Origin: Syntrophaceae bacterium UBA6109
GTDB taxonomy: Bacteria > Desulfobacterota > Syntrophia > Syntrophales > UBA6109
Direction of reading: 5' to 3'
Assembly: GCA_002428445.1 (NCBI GenBank)
Contig: DIWJ01000020.1
Location: 175 to 40,453 of the forward strand
Length of the DNA stretch: 40,279 nt
The notes below the pieces were generated by a model, which worked only from the letters and a program-made list of their open reading frames with translations, made no database searches and was not told where the DNA came from. Below, piece after piece: positions 15,795 to 24,252 of this stretch (the stretch's first letter is position 1; each line of letters opens with the position of its first letter). The position numbers and the translations under genes are program-made.

Positions 15795-16241
15795 ATGGAC
15801 TTTAAAATCTCAAATTCCAACCTCTCTTTCAAGACCGGAGGCGATACCGACATCATTGACATCACGCCCCATGTCTCCCGTAAAGTTGTCGAATCGGGGT
15901 TGACGGATGGACAGGTACTCATCTTTGTGCCGGGCTCCACGGCAGCGGTCACAACCATCGAATATGAAGACGGTGTTGTTTGGGATTTTAAAAAGGCCAT
16001 CGAACGCCTTATCCCCACCGGAGTTCCCTATCGGCATGACGCCAAGTGGGGTGATGGGAATGGTTATGCCCATGTACGGGCGGCGCTTCTGGGACCCTCT
16101 CTCACCGTTCCTTTGATCGGGAGCCGTCTCGTTCTGGGAACCTGGCAACAGATCGTCCTGGTGGATTTCGACAATGAGCCGCGGGATCGACAGGTTCTGG
16201 TCAGCATTGCAGGTTCTGAGCGTGATCACAAAACAAAATAA
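15795..16241 (+). CDS. YjbQ family protein
   Basis: This 148-residue protein matches the YjbQ/UPF0047 family (PF01894). Characteristic stretches are ITPHVS near residue 23, HVRAALLGPS and LVLGTWQQIVLVDFDNEPRDR toward the end (given here in part as LGTWQQ and DFDNEPRDR). Some members have weak thiamine phosphate synthase activity, which gave the family its name, but the true role is unsettled. AGGAGG precedes ATG 15795 at a good distance. The next gene starts nine bases after the stop, so the two are probably one operon. Confidence 0.87.
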   Translation: MDFKISNSNLSFKTGGDTDIIDITPHVSRKVVESGLTDGQVLIFVPGSTAAVTTIEYEDGVVWDFKKAIERLIPTGVPYRHDAKWGDGNGYAHVRAALLGPSLTVPLIGSRLVLGTWQQIVLVDFDNEPRDRQVLVSIAGSERDHKTK

Positions 16242-16250
16242 GGAGGCGTC

Positions 16251-16820
16251 ATGAAAACAGAGAAGGTCCTTGTCCTTTTGGGAAGCCCGAGAAGAAAAGG
16301 GAACAGCGCAATCCTGGCGAATCAGATCATCAAGGGCGCCAAATCGGGAAGGGCAAAAGTCGAAACCATTTATCTGCATGGGAAGAACATTGCTCCCTGC
16401 AAGGCCTGTATGAGTTGCCGGAAGAAAGGCAGCAAGGGATGCTCCATCCGGGATGACATGCAGGAGATCTATTTGAAACTCATCGAATCAGACGCCTGGG
16501 TGATCGCCAGCCCTGTTTACTGGTTCACGATGTCCGCACAGACGAAAATCTTTATGGATCGATGTTTTGCGCTTCCTGCCTATCACAAAGATCCCTTCCG
16601 GGGTAAGCGAATCGCGATCGCCATGACGTATGGTGACGAAGATCCATTCACGTCCGGGTGCGTCAATGCCCTAAGGGCCTTTCAGGACGCCTATGGATAT
16701 ACGGAATCCCCGATTGTCGGCATGGTCTATGGGAGCGCTATGGATGCCGGCGAGATCCGTTCCAACGAAAAGGTGATGCAAGAGGCTATCGATCTGGGTA
16801 AAAAACTGGTAGCAGAATGA
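16251..16820 (+). CDS. Iron-sulfur flavoprotein of the Isf type (NADPH-dependent FMN reductase fold)
   Basis: The 189-residue protein has a flavodoxin-like fold: an N-terminal phosphate loop GSPRRKGNS, and SPVYWFTMSAQTK in the middle. Four cysteines at 50, 53, 56 and 64 (C-x2-C-x2-C-x7-C) match the compact 4Fe-4S motif of Isf proteins, which transfer electrons from ferredoxin to FMN and on to oxygen species or other acceptors in anaerobes. AAGGAGG precedes ATG 16251. It is nine bases after the YjbQ gene and likely co-transcribed. Confidence 0.85.
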   Translation: MKTEKVLVLLGSPRRKGNSAILANQIIKGAKSGRAKVETIYLHGKNIAPCKACMSCRKKGSKGCSIRDDMQEIYLKLIESDAWVIASPVYWFTMSAQTKIFMDRCFALPAYHKDPFRGKRIAIAMTYGDEDPFTSGCVNALRAFQDAYGYTESPIVGMVYGSAMDAGEIRSNEKVMQEAIDLGKKLVAE

Positions 16821-16886
16821 ATCTTGTCATGAAAGGCTGAACATCAAGAAAGCAAAGACACACCAGAAACCCATATCATTTGTAAA

Positions 16887-17129
16887 ATGAAAGAATCTCA
16901 AGTTTGTCCATACGTTCAGCCTGACAAGAATATCTTTTTGAAGTTGACACAGGCAAAAATGCCCTTTGGAAAATATGCAGGATGGCGTCTTGTGGATCTC
17001 CCGGAGCCATATGTGGTTTGGCTTTCACAGAAAGGATTTCCTAAAGGTGAACTGGGTGAACTGCTGAGTACGGTTTATGAAATAAAAGTCAATGGGCTTG
17101 AATACCTTTTTGAACCGTTTAAAGATTAA
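16887..17129 (+). CDS. DUF3820 family small protein
   Basis: The 80-residue protein contains MPFGKYAGWRLVDLPEPYVVW and the GELGELL...YEIKVNGLE segment typical of DUF3820 (PF12843). Members are annotated as putative quorum-sensing-regulated virulence factors, a name with weak functional support. I give only the first 20-odd residues' landmarks: FGKYAGW, LPEPYVVW, KGFPKGELG. No strong ribosome site is visible. It lies between the flavoprotein and the PAP2 gene. Confidence 0.8.
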   Translation: MKESQVCPYVQPDKNIFLKLTQAKMPFGKYAGWRLVDLPEPYVVWLSQKGFPKGELGELLSTVYEIKVNGLEYLFEPFKD

Positions 17130-17210
17130 TGCTCTCGTTCTCCAACTTATCAATGTCAAATGCCGGTTCAGGAACCATGTCTACCTTCAATCTCAAAAAG
17201 GAATTACCCT

Positions 17211-18191
17211 ATGGAAACCATCTGGAAGATTGGCATCACTTGGAACGTCTTCTTACAGAACCAGGGGGTGTGGCTAAAGACACCCATGGAAGTCTTCTCT
17301 TTTTTGGGGACCGAAAGTTTTTTTATATTGCTCCTGCCGGCACTCTACTGGTGCATGGAGGTCGATATTGGACTCCGGGTCGGCATTATCCTTTTATTGA
17401 GCAGTTCGGTTAATAACGCATTGAAAATAGCATTCCAGGGTCCACGTCCTTACTGGTATAGTATAGATGTGGTTCGTTATGCCCGTGAGGCTTCCTTTGG
17501 CTTGCCTTCCGGTCATGCCCAGATTGCATTTGGCGTGTGGGGAATGCTGGCTACCTGCATCGGCAAGTGGTGGGGATGGCTAATCGCAATCCTGGTTATT
17601 CTGCTGATTGGCATCTCGCGCCTGTACCTGGGTGTCCACTTTCCTCATGATGTAATTCTCGGCTGGCTGGTAGGAGCATTGTTGCTCTGGCTTGTACTGC
17701 ATTTCTGGAAACCGGTCACGGCATGGATAAAAAGGATCCGCTTGGGGAAACAAATCCTGGCTTCTTTTTTTAGCTCACTGCTGCTCATTCTGTTCTCTCT
17801 CATTCCCTTTGTCTGGCTCAAAATCTCGAACGGGCAACCGCCGCAGGCCTGGGCAGAATATGCAAAAGATGCCGTATCCTTGAGCGTCACCTTCACCACC
17901 GCAGGAACGTTGTTCGGGCTATTGGCCGGTCTGGCCTGGTTCAACAATCAGGGCGGATTTGATCCCGGCGGTCCGCTTTGGAAAATCATTTTACGCTATG
18001 TACTTGGAATAATCGGGCTTCTGGTTTCCTACTTCGGCATGAAGGTACTCTTTGGATTGATTGTCCCGGATGCAGAAGCTGTGCTCCTTTATATTTTGCG
18101 CTACATCCGTTATGCTTTGGTCGGGGCTTGGATCTCTGCCGGTGCGCCATGGATTTTTATCAAACTGAATTTAGCCGAGAAAGCTGCCTGA
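17211..18191 (+). CDS. PAP2-superfamily membrane phosphatase
   Basis: The 326-residue product has about eight hydrophobic segments and the three phosphatidic-acid-phosphatase motifs: KIAFQGPRPYW (motif 1), PSGHAQ (motif 2) and SRLYLGVHFPHD (motif 3). These enzymes dephosphorylate lipid phosphates such as undecaprenyl diphosphate or phosphatidate, with a catalytic His in motif 3. The C-terminal half adds five extra membrane segments beyond the common PAP2 length. ATG 17211 is preceded by AAGGA at about seven bases; the frame runs open from 17160 but without a ribosome site. The substrate is not predicted. Confidence 0.88.
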   Translation: METIWKIGITWNVFLQNQGVWLKTPMEVFSFLGTESFFILLLPALYWCMEVDIGLRVGIILLLSSSVNNALKIAFQGPRPYWYSIDVVRYAREASFGLPSGHAQIAFGVWGMLATCIGKWWGWLIAILVILLIGISRLYLGVHFPHDVILGWLVGALLLWLVLHFWKPVTAWIKRIRLGKQILASFFSSLLLILFSLIPFVWLKISNGQPPQAWAEYAKDAVSLSVTFTTAGTLFGLLAGLAWFNNQGGFDPGGPLWKIILRYVLGIIGLLVSYFGMKVLFGLIVPDAEAVLLYILRYIRYALVGAWISAGAPWIFIKLNLAEKAA

Positions 18192-18263
18192 CACTTTTCG
18201 AGAAAAACCAAAGGAATATTACTCGACCGCCAAAGTAAATACGCCCATCAGGACTTACAGTGT

Positions 18264-18890
18264 TCATACAGGGATCAGAAGCCCGATCAGGGTCAGGATC
18301 ATCCAGCGGAAGAAATGGATGACCGGGTCCAGCGCCCCCAAGTACAACAGTCCGATGATGACGAAGAATCCGTAAGGTTCCAGACGGGCCAGGACATATC
18401 CGACGCGCTCCGGAAGGAATCCCATGGCGATCTTCGATCCGTCCAGCGGCGGGATGGGAATCAAGTTGAACGAGGCGAGCATGATGTTGATCTGAGCCAG
18501 ATAGTAGAGCAGCAGGCCGATCGATCCCGAAGACGGCGGGGTAATCAGGCGAAGCAGCAGGACGGCCAGAAACGCAAGCAGCAGGTTCGCGATGATCCCC
18601 GCGGAAGAGACCCAGATGAGCCCCAGTCGGGTGTTCCGGATCAAGTTGAGATTGACCGGAACCGGTTTGGCCCAGCCGAAGCCGAAGATGAAGAGCATCG
18701 CGGTGCCGATCGGATCGAGGTGCTTGAGCGGATTGAGGGTCAGCCGGCCCATGTTTTTGGCCGTGGGATCCCCCATGAGCAAAGCTACCCAGCCGTGGGC
18801 CAATTCATGGATGATGATGGAGTACAGAAGCGGGATCGCCAGGAGAACAAACGTCAGCGGATCCTGGATGAGCAAGTTGAGCAGTCCCAT
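18264..18890 (-). CDS. Site-2 protease family membrane metalloprotease (M50)
   Basis: This 208-residue protein has about five hydrophobic segments. The zinc site is HELAH near residue 33, and a second metal ligand is the Asp of NLIPIPPLDG (about residues 155-164). This is the short rhomboid-unrelated M50 form, as in archaeal and bacterial FtsP/YwhC-type proteins; it may cleave membrane-bound proteins but no partner is evident. The start at 18890 is chosen because GAGGG sits just upstream; a longer frame to 18911 has no ribosome site. It is divergent from the ThyX-like gene. Confidence 0.86.
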   Translation of the reverse strand: MGLLNLLIQDPLTFVLLAIPLLYSIIIHELAHGWVALLMGDPTAKNMGRLTLNPLKHLDPIGTAMLFIFGFGWAKPVPVNLNLIRNTRLGLIWVSSAGIIANLLLAFLAVLLLRLITPPSSGSIGLLLYYLAQINIMLASFNLIPIPPLDGSKIAMGFLPERVGYVLARLEPYGFFVIIGLLYLGALDPVIHFFRWMILTLIGLLIPV

Positions 18891-19113
18891 GTTTCCCTCG
18901 CATGTAATCAAAAAGGCCGGCTTTAGCGCGTGTGCCCGTCCCGAAACGAATTCAGGTTACCATGAAAAAGAACCGATGCGCCAGACGAAAAAAATCGGCG
19001 CCGCCTCGTCCCGTCGCCGGCCGGCATGGGCTGCGGACAAGAATTTCTTGCCACCGGCCTTAGCCGATGGTATCGTTACGCCTCTTCGAATCAAACGATG
19101 GGGGTGGATGAAG

Positions 19114-20631
19114 ATGAAAGTCATTCTCGCAGGCCACAACATCGATCATGATATCATTCAAGAATTCAAGAGCTTGCAGCCGGAACGGCAGGATTTGACG
19201 CCGGAAACCATCGCCGCCGCCTACGCCCGGATCAGCCGGAACCCGAAGCCGGTGAACGAGCTTCGGGCGATCGCCCGCGGAGAGGTCGAGAAGGCCCGCT
19301 CCTCGAACCGGAATATCGTCTTCGAAATGGGCCACAGTTCCATCGCCGAGCACGCCGTCTTCAACCTCGATGTCCTCAAGGTCTCCCGTCTGCTCGTCGA
19401 GGAGATTGAACGGTTTCGTCTGGCCTCTTACACGGAAAAATCCCAGCGTTACGTCTTGCTCACCGACGACTTCGTCATCCCGGAAGAGGTGCGGAAAGCC
19501 GGTCTGGAAGAGGCCTTCGTCGCGGCCGTCCGGCTGCAGAACGGCTTCTACCACAAGCTCTACGAAAAACTCCGGCCCTGGGTTTTCGAGAAGTATCCCG
19601 AACTCGCCGCCGATCCGGCGAACCGCTCACTCCTCGAAGGGTGGGCCAAGGAAGATGCCCGCTACTGCCTCCCGCTGGCCACGGAAACCCAGCTCGGAAT
19701 GACCGTGAATGCCCGGAATATCGAGCTGATGATCCGGAGACTCGCCGCATCCCCGCTTGCCGAGGCGCACGAATACAGCCGCCGCCTTTATGGCGCAACC
19801 AAAGGGATATCCCCGTCTCTCGTTCGTTACACGGAACCGACCCCCTACGACCGGGAGACGCCGGAGGCGCTCCGGATGGCGGCGGCGGGGATCATCTCGA
19901 GAATGACGGCCATTCCGCCCGCTACGACGGGAAAGCAGCTCGATCACCGGGACGCAACCGGCAACGGAACGGCGGATGACCTCGTCCTCCTGATCGACGC
20001 AACCCCCGCGGCCGACGCAAAGACCGTGGCGGCGCTCCTCCACAGCGCCTCGGACAGCCCGCTCACGGCGTGCCGGGAAATTGCGGCGCGGTTGGGTTGT
20101 GAAGAGCAGAAATCGCTGATCGGGACGGCCCTCCGGCGGATGAAGGTCTACGACGCCGCCCCCCGGGAATTCGAGCATGCGGGATTGACGTTCGAACTGG
20201 TCATCAGCGCAACCTGCTTCGCCCAGATGAAACGCCACCGCATGGCCACGCTCACCGTTCAAGAGTACGACCCGGCGCTCGGCGTCACGATCCCGCCTTC
20301 GATTGCGGCAATCGGCATGGCGGATGACTTCCGGGAAATCTGCGCCGGGACGGCGGAAACATGGGAGAAAATCCGCCGCCATTCGCCCGCCGCAGCCGCC
20401 TACATCCTGACGAACGCCCACCGGCGGCGCGTCGCCATGACCGTCAGCGCCCGCGAGCTCTACCACCTCGCCCGCGTCCGGGCGGACGGCCACGCCCAGT
20501 GGGATATCCGGGAGACGGCCGAGCGGATGGTCGCGCTGGGGCGGGAGGTCATGCCGCACACGCTCATGCTCGCCGCGGGAAAGGACGGCTTCGACGCCCT
20601 TTACTCCCGAATCTTCGCTGATGAAAGCTGA
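19114..20631 (+). CDS. Tandem ThyX-like protein (two FAD-dependent thymidylate synthase half-domains)
   Basis: The 505-residue product reads as two ThyX-like units. Unit 1 (about 1-260) has GHSSIAEH at 73-80 and a ThyX signature R100-F-R-LAS-YTE-KS-QRY, in which the central His of RHRxxS is replaced by Phe. Unit 2 (about 270-505) has the FEH part of the first motif, R374-H-R with an altered tail (MATLTVQEYD), and HAQWDIR at 460-466, the last matching the dUMP-binding end of normal ThyX. ThyX proteins are usually 200-300 residues and homotetrameric. Activity is therefore uncertain. ATG 19114 is preceded by GGGGGTGG; the frame is open to 18592 but that part lies opposite the protease gene. Confidence 0.8.
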   Translation: MKVILAGHNIDHDIIQEFKSLQPERQDLTPETIAAAYARISRNPKPVNELRAIARGEVEKARSSNRNIVFEMGHSSIAEHAVFNLDVLKVSRLLVEEIERFRLASYTEKSQRYVLLTDDFVIPEEVRKAGLEEAFVAAVRLQNGFYHKLYEKLRPWVFEKYPELAADPANRSLLEGWAKEDARYCLPLATETQLGMTVNARNIELMIRRLAASPLAEAHEYSRRLYGATKGISPSLVRYTEPTPYDRETPEALRMAAAGIISRMTAIPPATTGKQLDHRDATGNGTADDLVLLIDATPAADAKTVAALLHSASDSPLTACREIAARLGCEEQKSLIGTALRRMKVYDAAPREFEHAGLTFELVISATCFAQMKRHRMATLTVQEYDPALGVTIPPSIAAIGMADDFREICAGTAETWEKIRRHSPAAAAYILTNAHRRRVAMTVSARELYHLARVRADGHAQWDIRETAERMVALGREVMPHTLMLAAGKDGFDALYSRIFADES

Positions 20632-21379
20632 AACAGACCACAATCACTACCCACCGGTGACCGGAATCGGCCGCGAGGAACACATCGGCATGGTTCGGGA
20701 GATCTTCACGACGATCCCCGGCCGTTACGACCTCCTCAACCACCTCCTGAGCCTCCGCCGCGACGTCGCCTGGCGCCGGTTCACCGCCCGGAAGATGATC
20801 TTTTTCAAGACCTTCCGCCTGTTGGACGTGGCGACCGGGACGGCGGACCTGGCCATCGCGGCCTCGCTTCGCCACCCCGGGGTTCGGGTGACGGGGCTCG
20901 ACTTCATCCGGGAGATGCTCATCCCCGGGGAACAAAAGATCGCGGATCGCGGCCTCGACGGGCGGATCCGCCTCCTCCAGGCGGACGCCCTGGCGCTCCC
21001 CTTTCCGGACGGGAGTTTCGATGTGGCGGCATGCGCCTTCGGCATCCGGAACATGCCGGATCGCCTCGCCGCCCTCCGGGAGTTGCGGCGGGTTCTCGTC
21101 CCCGGCGGCCGAATCCTGATCCTGGAAATGAACGCGCCGCCGAAGCTGATCCAGCGGCTCTTCTTCGCCCCCTACCTGAACCGCATCCTTCCGTTCATCG
21201 CCCGATTCTATTCGCAAAACCCGGCCGCCTACCGCTATCTCGTCGATTCAATCCTCCATTTCCCCACGCCGGAAGCGTTCCTGGAAATGATGGCGGAGGC
21301 CGGCTTCCGGGAGCTGGAGCGGCACTCCCTTACCCTCGGCATCACCAGCCTCTACATCGGCCGCCGAGTGCAGGATTGA
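20621..21379 (+). CDS. UbiE/MenG-type methyltransferase
   Basis: This 252-residue methyltransferase resembles UbiE/MenG, which methylates demethylmenaquinone (and, in UbiE, a ubiquinone precursor). Landmarks are FTTIPGRYDLLNHLLSLRRD at about 29-48, a SAM-binding segment LLDVATGTADLA, FGIRNMPDR, and the family's closing region. The start lies inside the end of the ThyX-like gene (11-base overlap), so the two are co-transcribed. In an anaerobe the likely product is menaquinone. Confidence 0.88.
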   Translation: MKAETDHNHYPPVTGIGREEHIGMVREIFTTIPGRYDLLNHLLSLRRDVAWRRFTARKMIFFKTFRLLDVATGTADLAIAASLRHPGVRVTGLDFIREMLIPGEQKIADRGLDGRIRLLQADALALPFPDGSFDVAACAFGIRNMPDRLAALRELRRVLVPGGRILILEMNAPPKLIQRLFFAPYLNRILPFIARFYSQNPAAYRYLVDSILHFPTPEAFLEMMAEAGFRELERHSLTLGITSLYIGRRVQD

Positions 21380-21397
21380 TTTTCAGAAGAAATAACC

Positions 21398-21638
21398 ATG
21401 ATTGCCATCCGCAGAAAAAGACCGGGGGATGAGGCGGGAATCCGCCGGGTGAACGAAGAGGCGTTCGGTCCGCCGAGGGAAGCGGACCTCGTCGACCGTA
21501 TTCGCCGCCGCTGCCCTGCACGAGGGCGCCCTCGTCGGCCGAGACCGCTTTCGGTATGGCCGCCGAGAGGGAGCAGGCGGTCCGGCTCGTATTCAGCGCC
21601 AGTTCCCGACGGCCATCGGAGATCAGGTGTTTTTACCG
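21398..21638 (+). pseudogene. Fragment of a GNAT N-acetyltransferase gene
   Basis: The first 36 codons give IAIRRKRPGDEAGIRRVN followed by EEAFG and EADLVDRIR, matching the start of a GNAT-family acetyltransferase. After about 21510 the frame becomes arginine- and proline-rich, as in a frameshift, and no acetyl-CoA-binding motif (Q/RxxGxG/A) is found in any frame. The sequence then changes to the AT-richer end of the convergent YhhN-type gene. I read it as a decayed, truncated copy. Confidence 0.5.
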
Positions 21639-22292
21639 TCAGATCAAACGGATTGAAAATGCAATCAAAAACTGGGCCGTGTAGTAAAGAGGCAGTCCGA
21701 CAGCACGGTTGAAGAAATTCCGGGTCGCGAAACGCTGTCGTGCGACAAAAATGTCAGAGAGGTAGAAGAGAATCGCCCCCGCCAGGGCGAGCACCCGGCC
21801 CGAAAAGACCCGGTTCCCGTTTTCCATCAGCGACGCGGCGCCGATCACCATAACTGTGATGATCACGATGTACGCGATCGCCGGAACGAACATCTTTCCC
21901 AAATGGGGCCTCAGCCAAACGAAGACGCCTCCGCTGACTGCCAGCACGAGGGCGATCGCGGGCCAGTTTGCCGTCCCTGACCCGGCCAGAGAGAAAAAAG
22001 CAACCGCGTAGAGAACATGCCCGGCCAGGAAGGAAATCAGTCCCGCCAGGAAGGAGATCCGCGAGAAAAAGAAGATCAAAAAAACGTCGCCCGCCAAGCT
22101 GAGGAGCAGACCGGCCAAGATCCAACGGAAATATCCCGGATCCGACTGCGCCCCGGTCAACGCCGTCGCAACAAACAGGGCGGAGAGAAAAGGTTTTGTC
22201 AGCAAAAGCCCCCGTGTCGAACCCCGCTTCTCGAAAAACAGCACCCCCGCCAGCAGGGGCAAGGCCGCAGCCAGGATCAGAATCTCTGTCAT
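21639..22292 (-). CDS. YhhN/TMEM86-type lysoplasmalogenase family membrane protein
   Basis: This 217-residue protein has about eight hydrophobic segments and family features such as TKPFLSALFVA, LLLSLAGDVFLIF, and LAGAILFYLSDIFVA near the C terminus. Members cleave the vinyl ether bond of lysoplasmalogens in animals; in bacteria the role is less certain. GGAGG lies six bases before ATG 22292; a longer frame to 22475 is not supported. It faces the decayed GNAT gene, with which it is convergent. Confidence 0.85.
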   Translation of the reverse strand: MTEILILAAALPLLAGVLFFEKRGSTRGLLLTKPFLSALFVATALTGAQSDPGYFRWILAGLLLSLAGDVFLIFFFSRISFLAGLISFLAGHVLYAVAFFSLAGSGTANWPAIALVLAVSGGVFVWLRPHLGKMFVPAIAYIVIITVMVIGAASLMENGNRVFSGRVLALAGAILFYLSDIFVARQRFATRNFFNRAVGLPLYYTAQFLIAFSIRLI

Positions 22293-22656
22293 TCGGGCCT
22301 CCAATAGGGAAAAGAATCGTTCCGTTTCCTTCGAATCCGCCGCCGCGGGTTCGAAGGCTGCCGAGACGGCGCCGGGCATGGTCCACCATTCTCGATGGCC
22401 AGTATAGGGAAGAGATGTACGCAAGTCAATGGCGGTTATCTTTTGTTGTCGGCGGTCAATCATCTGAGCTTCCATCGCCGCCCATTCCTGACGAAGGCGT
22501 TCAGCCGCGTTAGGAAGTGCTTTCGGTCAATCTCGCACACCTTCGCCGCACTGAGGGTCTCATGTATCGCCCCTTTTGAATTTTTCCCGAAAGAGGTATG
22601 ATTTATTCAAAATGGATTCGTGACGCTCCCGAACCGGGAGGAAAGGGGAAGATCGG
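22293..22656. other. Divergent intergenic region
   Basis: These 364 bases lie between the YhhN-type and HD-domain genes. The segment contains a poor promoter-like pair, TTGAAT (22576-22581) and TATGAT (22597-22602), with a short 15-base spacer, directed to the HD gene. A short palindrome, CTTCGAATCCGC with GCGGGTTCGAAG, sits at about 22328-22356. No gene of either strand is convincing here. Confidence 0.5.
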
Positions 22657-23211
22657 ATGAAACGGGACGAAGCGGAAGAACTGCTCAAAAGATACGTCAA
22701 GAACGAACGGATGCTGGATCACAGTTACGCCTCGGAGGCGGTCCTCCGGGCGCTGGCGCGGCGGCTCGGACGGGACGAGGAGAAGTGGGGGCTCGCCGGG
22801 CTTCTCCACGATATCGACATCGAGGTTGTAGACGGCGACCTGGCCCGCCACAGCCTGGAGGCGGAGCGGATCCTGGCGGAGGCGGGGATCGATACGGAGA
22901 TCGTCGACGTGGTGAAGATGCATAACGAGGCGGTCTGTGGAGTCACGCGGAGCACGGAGTTTCAGCACGCCCTGGCCGCCGGCGAGACGGTCACCGGCCT
23001 GATCGTGGCGACGGCGCTGGTCTACCCCGACAAGAAGATCGCGAGTGTGAAGGTGAAGTCGATCACGAAAAGGATGAAGGAGAGGGCTTTCGCCGCCTCG
23101 GTGAACCGGGATACGATCCGGGAGTGCGAGATGATCGGCCTGCCCCTCGACGAATTCGTGGAGATCAGCCTTGCGGCCATGCGGGGGATCGCCGCCCGCA
23201 TTGGATTATGA
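22657..23211 (+). CDS. HD-domain hydrolase (HDIG-type)
   Basis: The 184-residue protein is a compact HD phosphohydrolase: an early His in HSYASEAVLRALARRLG, then LLHDIDIE with the HD pair (about residues 51-52), HSLEAERIL and a later HNE. These residues would bind a metal ion. The family resembles YedJ/HDIG proteins whose substrates are mostly unknown nucleotides. Its TGA stop (23209-23211) abuts the stop of the convergent etfA gene with no gap. Confidence 0.84.
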   Translation: MKRDEAEELLKRYVKNERMLDHSYASEAVLRALARRLGRDEEKWGLAGLLHDIDIEVVDGDLARHSLEAERILAEAGIDTEIVDVVKMHNEAVCGVTRSTEFQHALAAGETVTGLIVATALVYPDKKIASVKVKSITKRMKERAFAASVNRDTIRECEMIGLPLDEFVEISLAAMRGIAARIGL

Positions 23212-24252
23212 TCAGCGGATCCGCCGCTTGAGCTCCTGGATGAGCGTGGCGCAGATCTGGCTTGCGTCGGAAACGATCGCGACGTCGGCTCGCTTCATCA
23301 TTGCCGCGTTCGGATTCTTGTTCACTGCGATGATGAAACTCGCGCCGTTGCAGGCAGCGGTATGCTGGATGGCGCCGCTGATTCCGAAGGAGAAAAGGAT
23401 TTGCGGTCGGATCTGCTTCCCCGCCTGTCCGACCAGGGCGTCATGATCCGTCCAGTCGGCATAGACCACGGGGCGCGTCGCGCCCACCTCGCCTCCCAGA
23501 AGCTCGGCCAGTTCAAAGAGTTTCGCGAATTTCTTCCGGCTTCCCAGGCCGCGTCCGCCGCAGACGACCACCTTGGCGTCCTCTAACTTCTGCTCCCGCT
23601 GGGGGCGGCGTTCCGACCGGATCAACCGGACCCGGTCGGCGGGCAGGTCCTTCGGCAGGGGAACCTTCACCACCCGGCCGGTCCGGACGTAATCGTGGGG
23701 AATCTCCTGAAAGGTTCCGGGACGGACGGTGGCCATTTGCGGCCGGCGTTCGGGGGTGACGATCTCCGCCACGAGGTTGCCGCCGAAGGAGGGGGCCGTC
23801 TGGACGAGCAGCCCCTCCCCGTTGATGTCGAGACCGATGCAGTCCGCGGTGAGGCCCGTCCCCAGGCGCTTGGCCACGCGGGGGGCAAATTCCCGGCCGA
23901 AAGTGGTCGCTCCGATCAGGATGATCTCCGGCTTCTCCCTTTTGACCAGGCGCTCCAGCAGGAGCGCGTAGGTCTCCATGCTGTAGGCGGCAAGCCGCGG
24001 ATGGTCGGTCAGGTAGATCTTATCCGCGCCGTGGGCGATGTACTCTCCCACGACCCCGCAAAAGGTGGGGTTTTGGGAGAGCGCATCGCCCACCCATTCG
24101 TCCGTCCAGTGGCCGAAGGCTACGGCACACACCTCGGCATCGATCTTGGCCGCCAGCTCCTTCGCCCGGGAGAGGAGCTGGAGGGTCACGCGATTCTGGA
24201 AGTAGTTCCGGTAGTCTCCGAAGACCCAGATGGCTCGTTTTTTTGCGATCAT
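23212..24252 (-). CDS. etfA: Electron transfer flavoprotein alpha subunit (EtfA/FixB)
   Basis: The 346-residue protein is EtfA: an N-terminal Rossmann-like half, and a C-terminal FAD-binding half with GGRGLGSRKKF, SFGISGAIQHTAAC and IIAVNKNPNA. EtfAB carries electrons from acyl-CoA dehydrogenases to a membrane or ferredoxin-linked acceptor. Start and the stop of etfB overlap by four bases (ATGA), as expected for a stoichiometric pair. It is the third gene of acd-etfB-etfA. Confidence 0.93.
   Translation of the reverse strand: MIAKKRAIWVFGDYRNYFQNRVTLQLLSRAKELAAKIDAEVCAVAFGHWTDEWVGDALSQNPTFCGVVGEYIAHGADKIYLTDHPRLAAYSMETYALLLERLVKREKPEIILIGATTFGREFAPRVAKRLGTGLTADCIGLDINGEGLLVQTAPSFGGNLVAEIVTPERRPQMATVRPGTFQEIPHDYVRTGRVVKVPLPKDLPADRVRLIRSERRPQREQKLEDAKVVVCGGRGLGSRKKFAKLFELAELLGGEVGATRPVVYADWTDHDALVGQAGKQIRPQILFSFGISGAIQHTAACNGASFIIAVNKNPNAAMMKRADVAIVSDASQICATLIQELKRRIR

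Noticed and set aside
18592..19113. N-terminal extension of the ThyX-like frame
   Set aside because: The extension of 174 codons runs opposite the site-2 protease gene, is basic and low in complexity, and the ribosome-site-supported start is at 19114.
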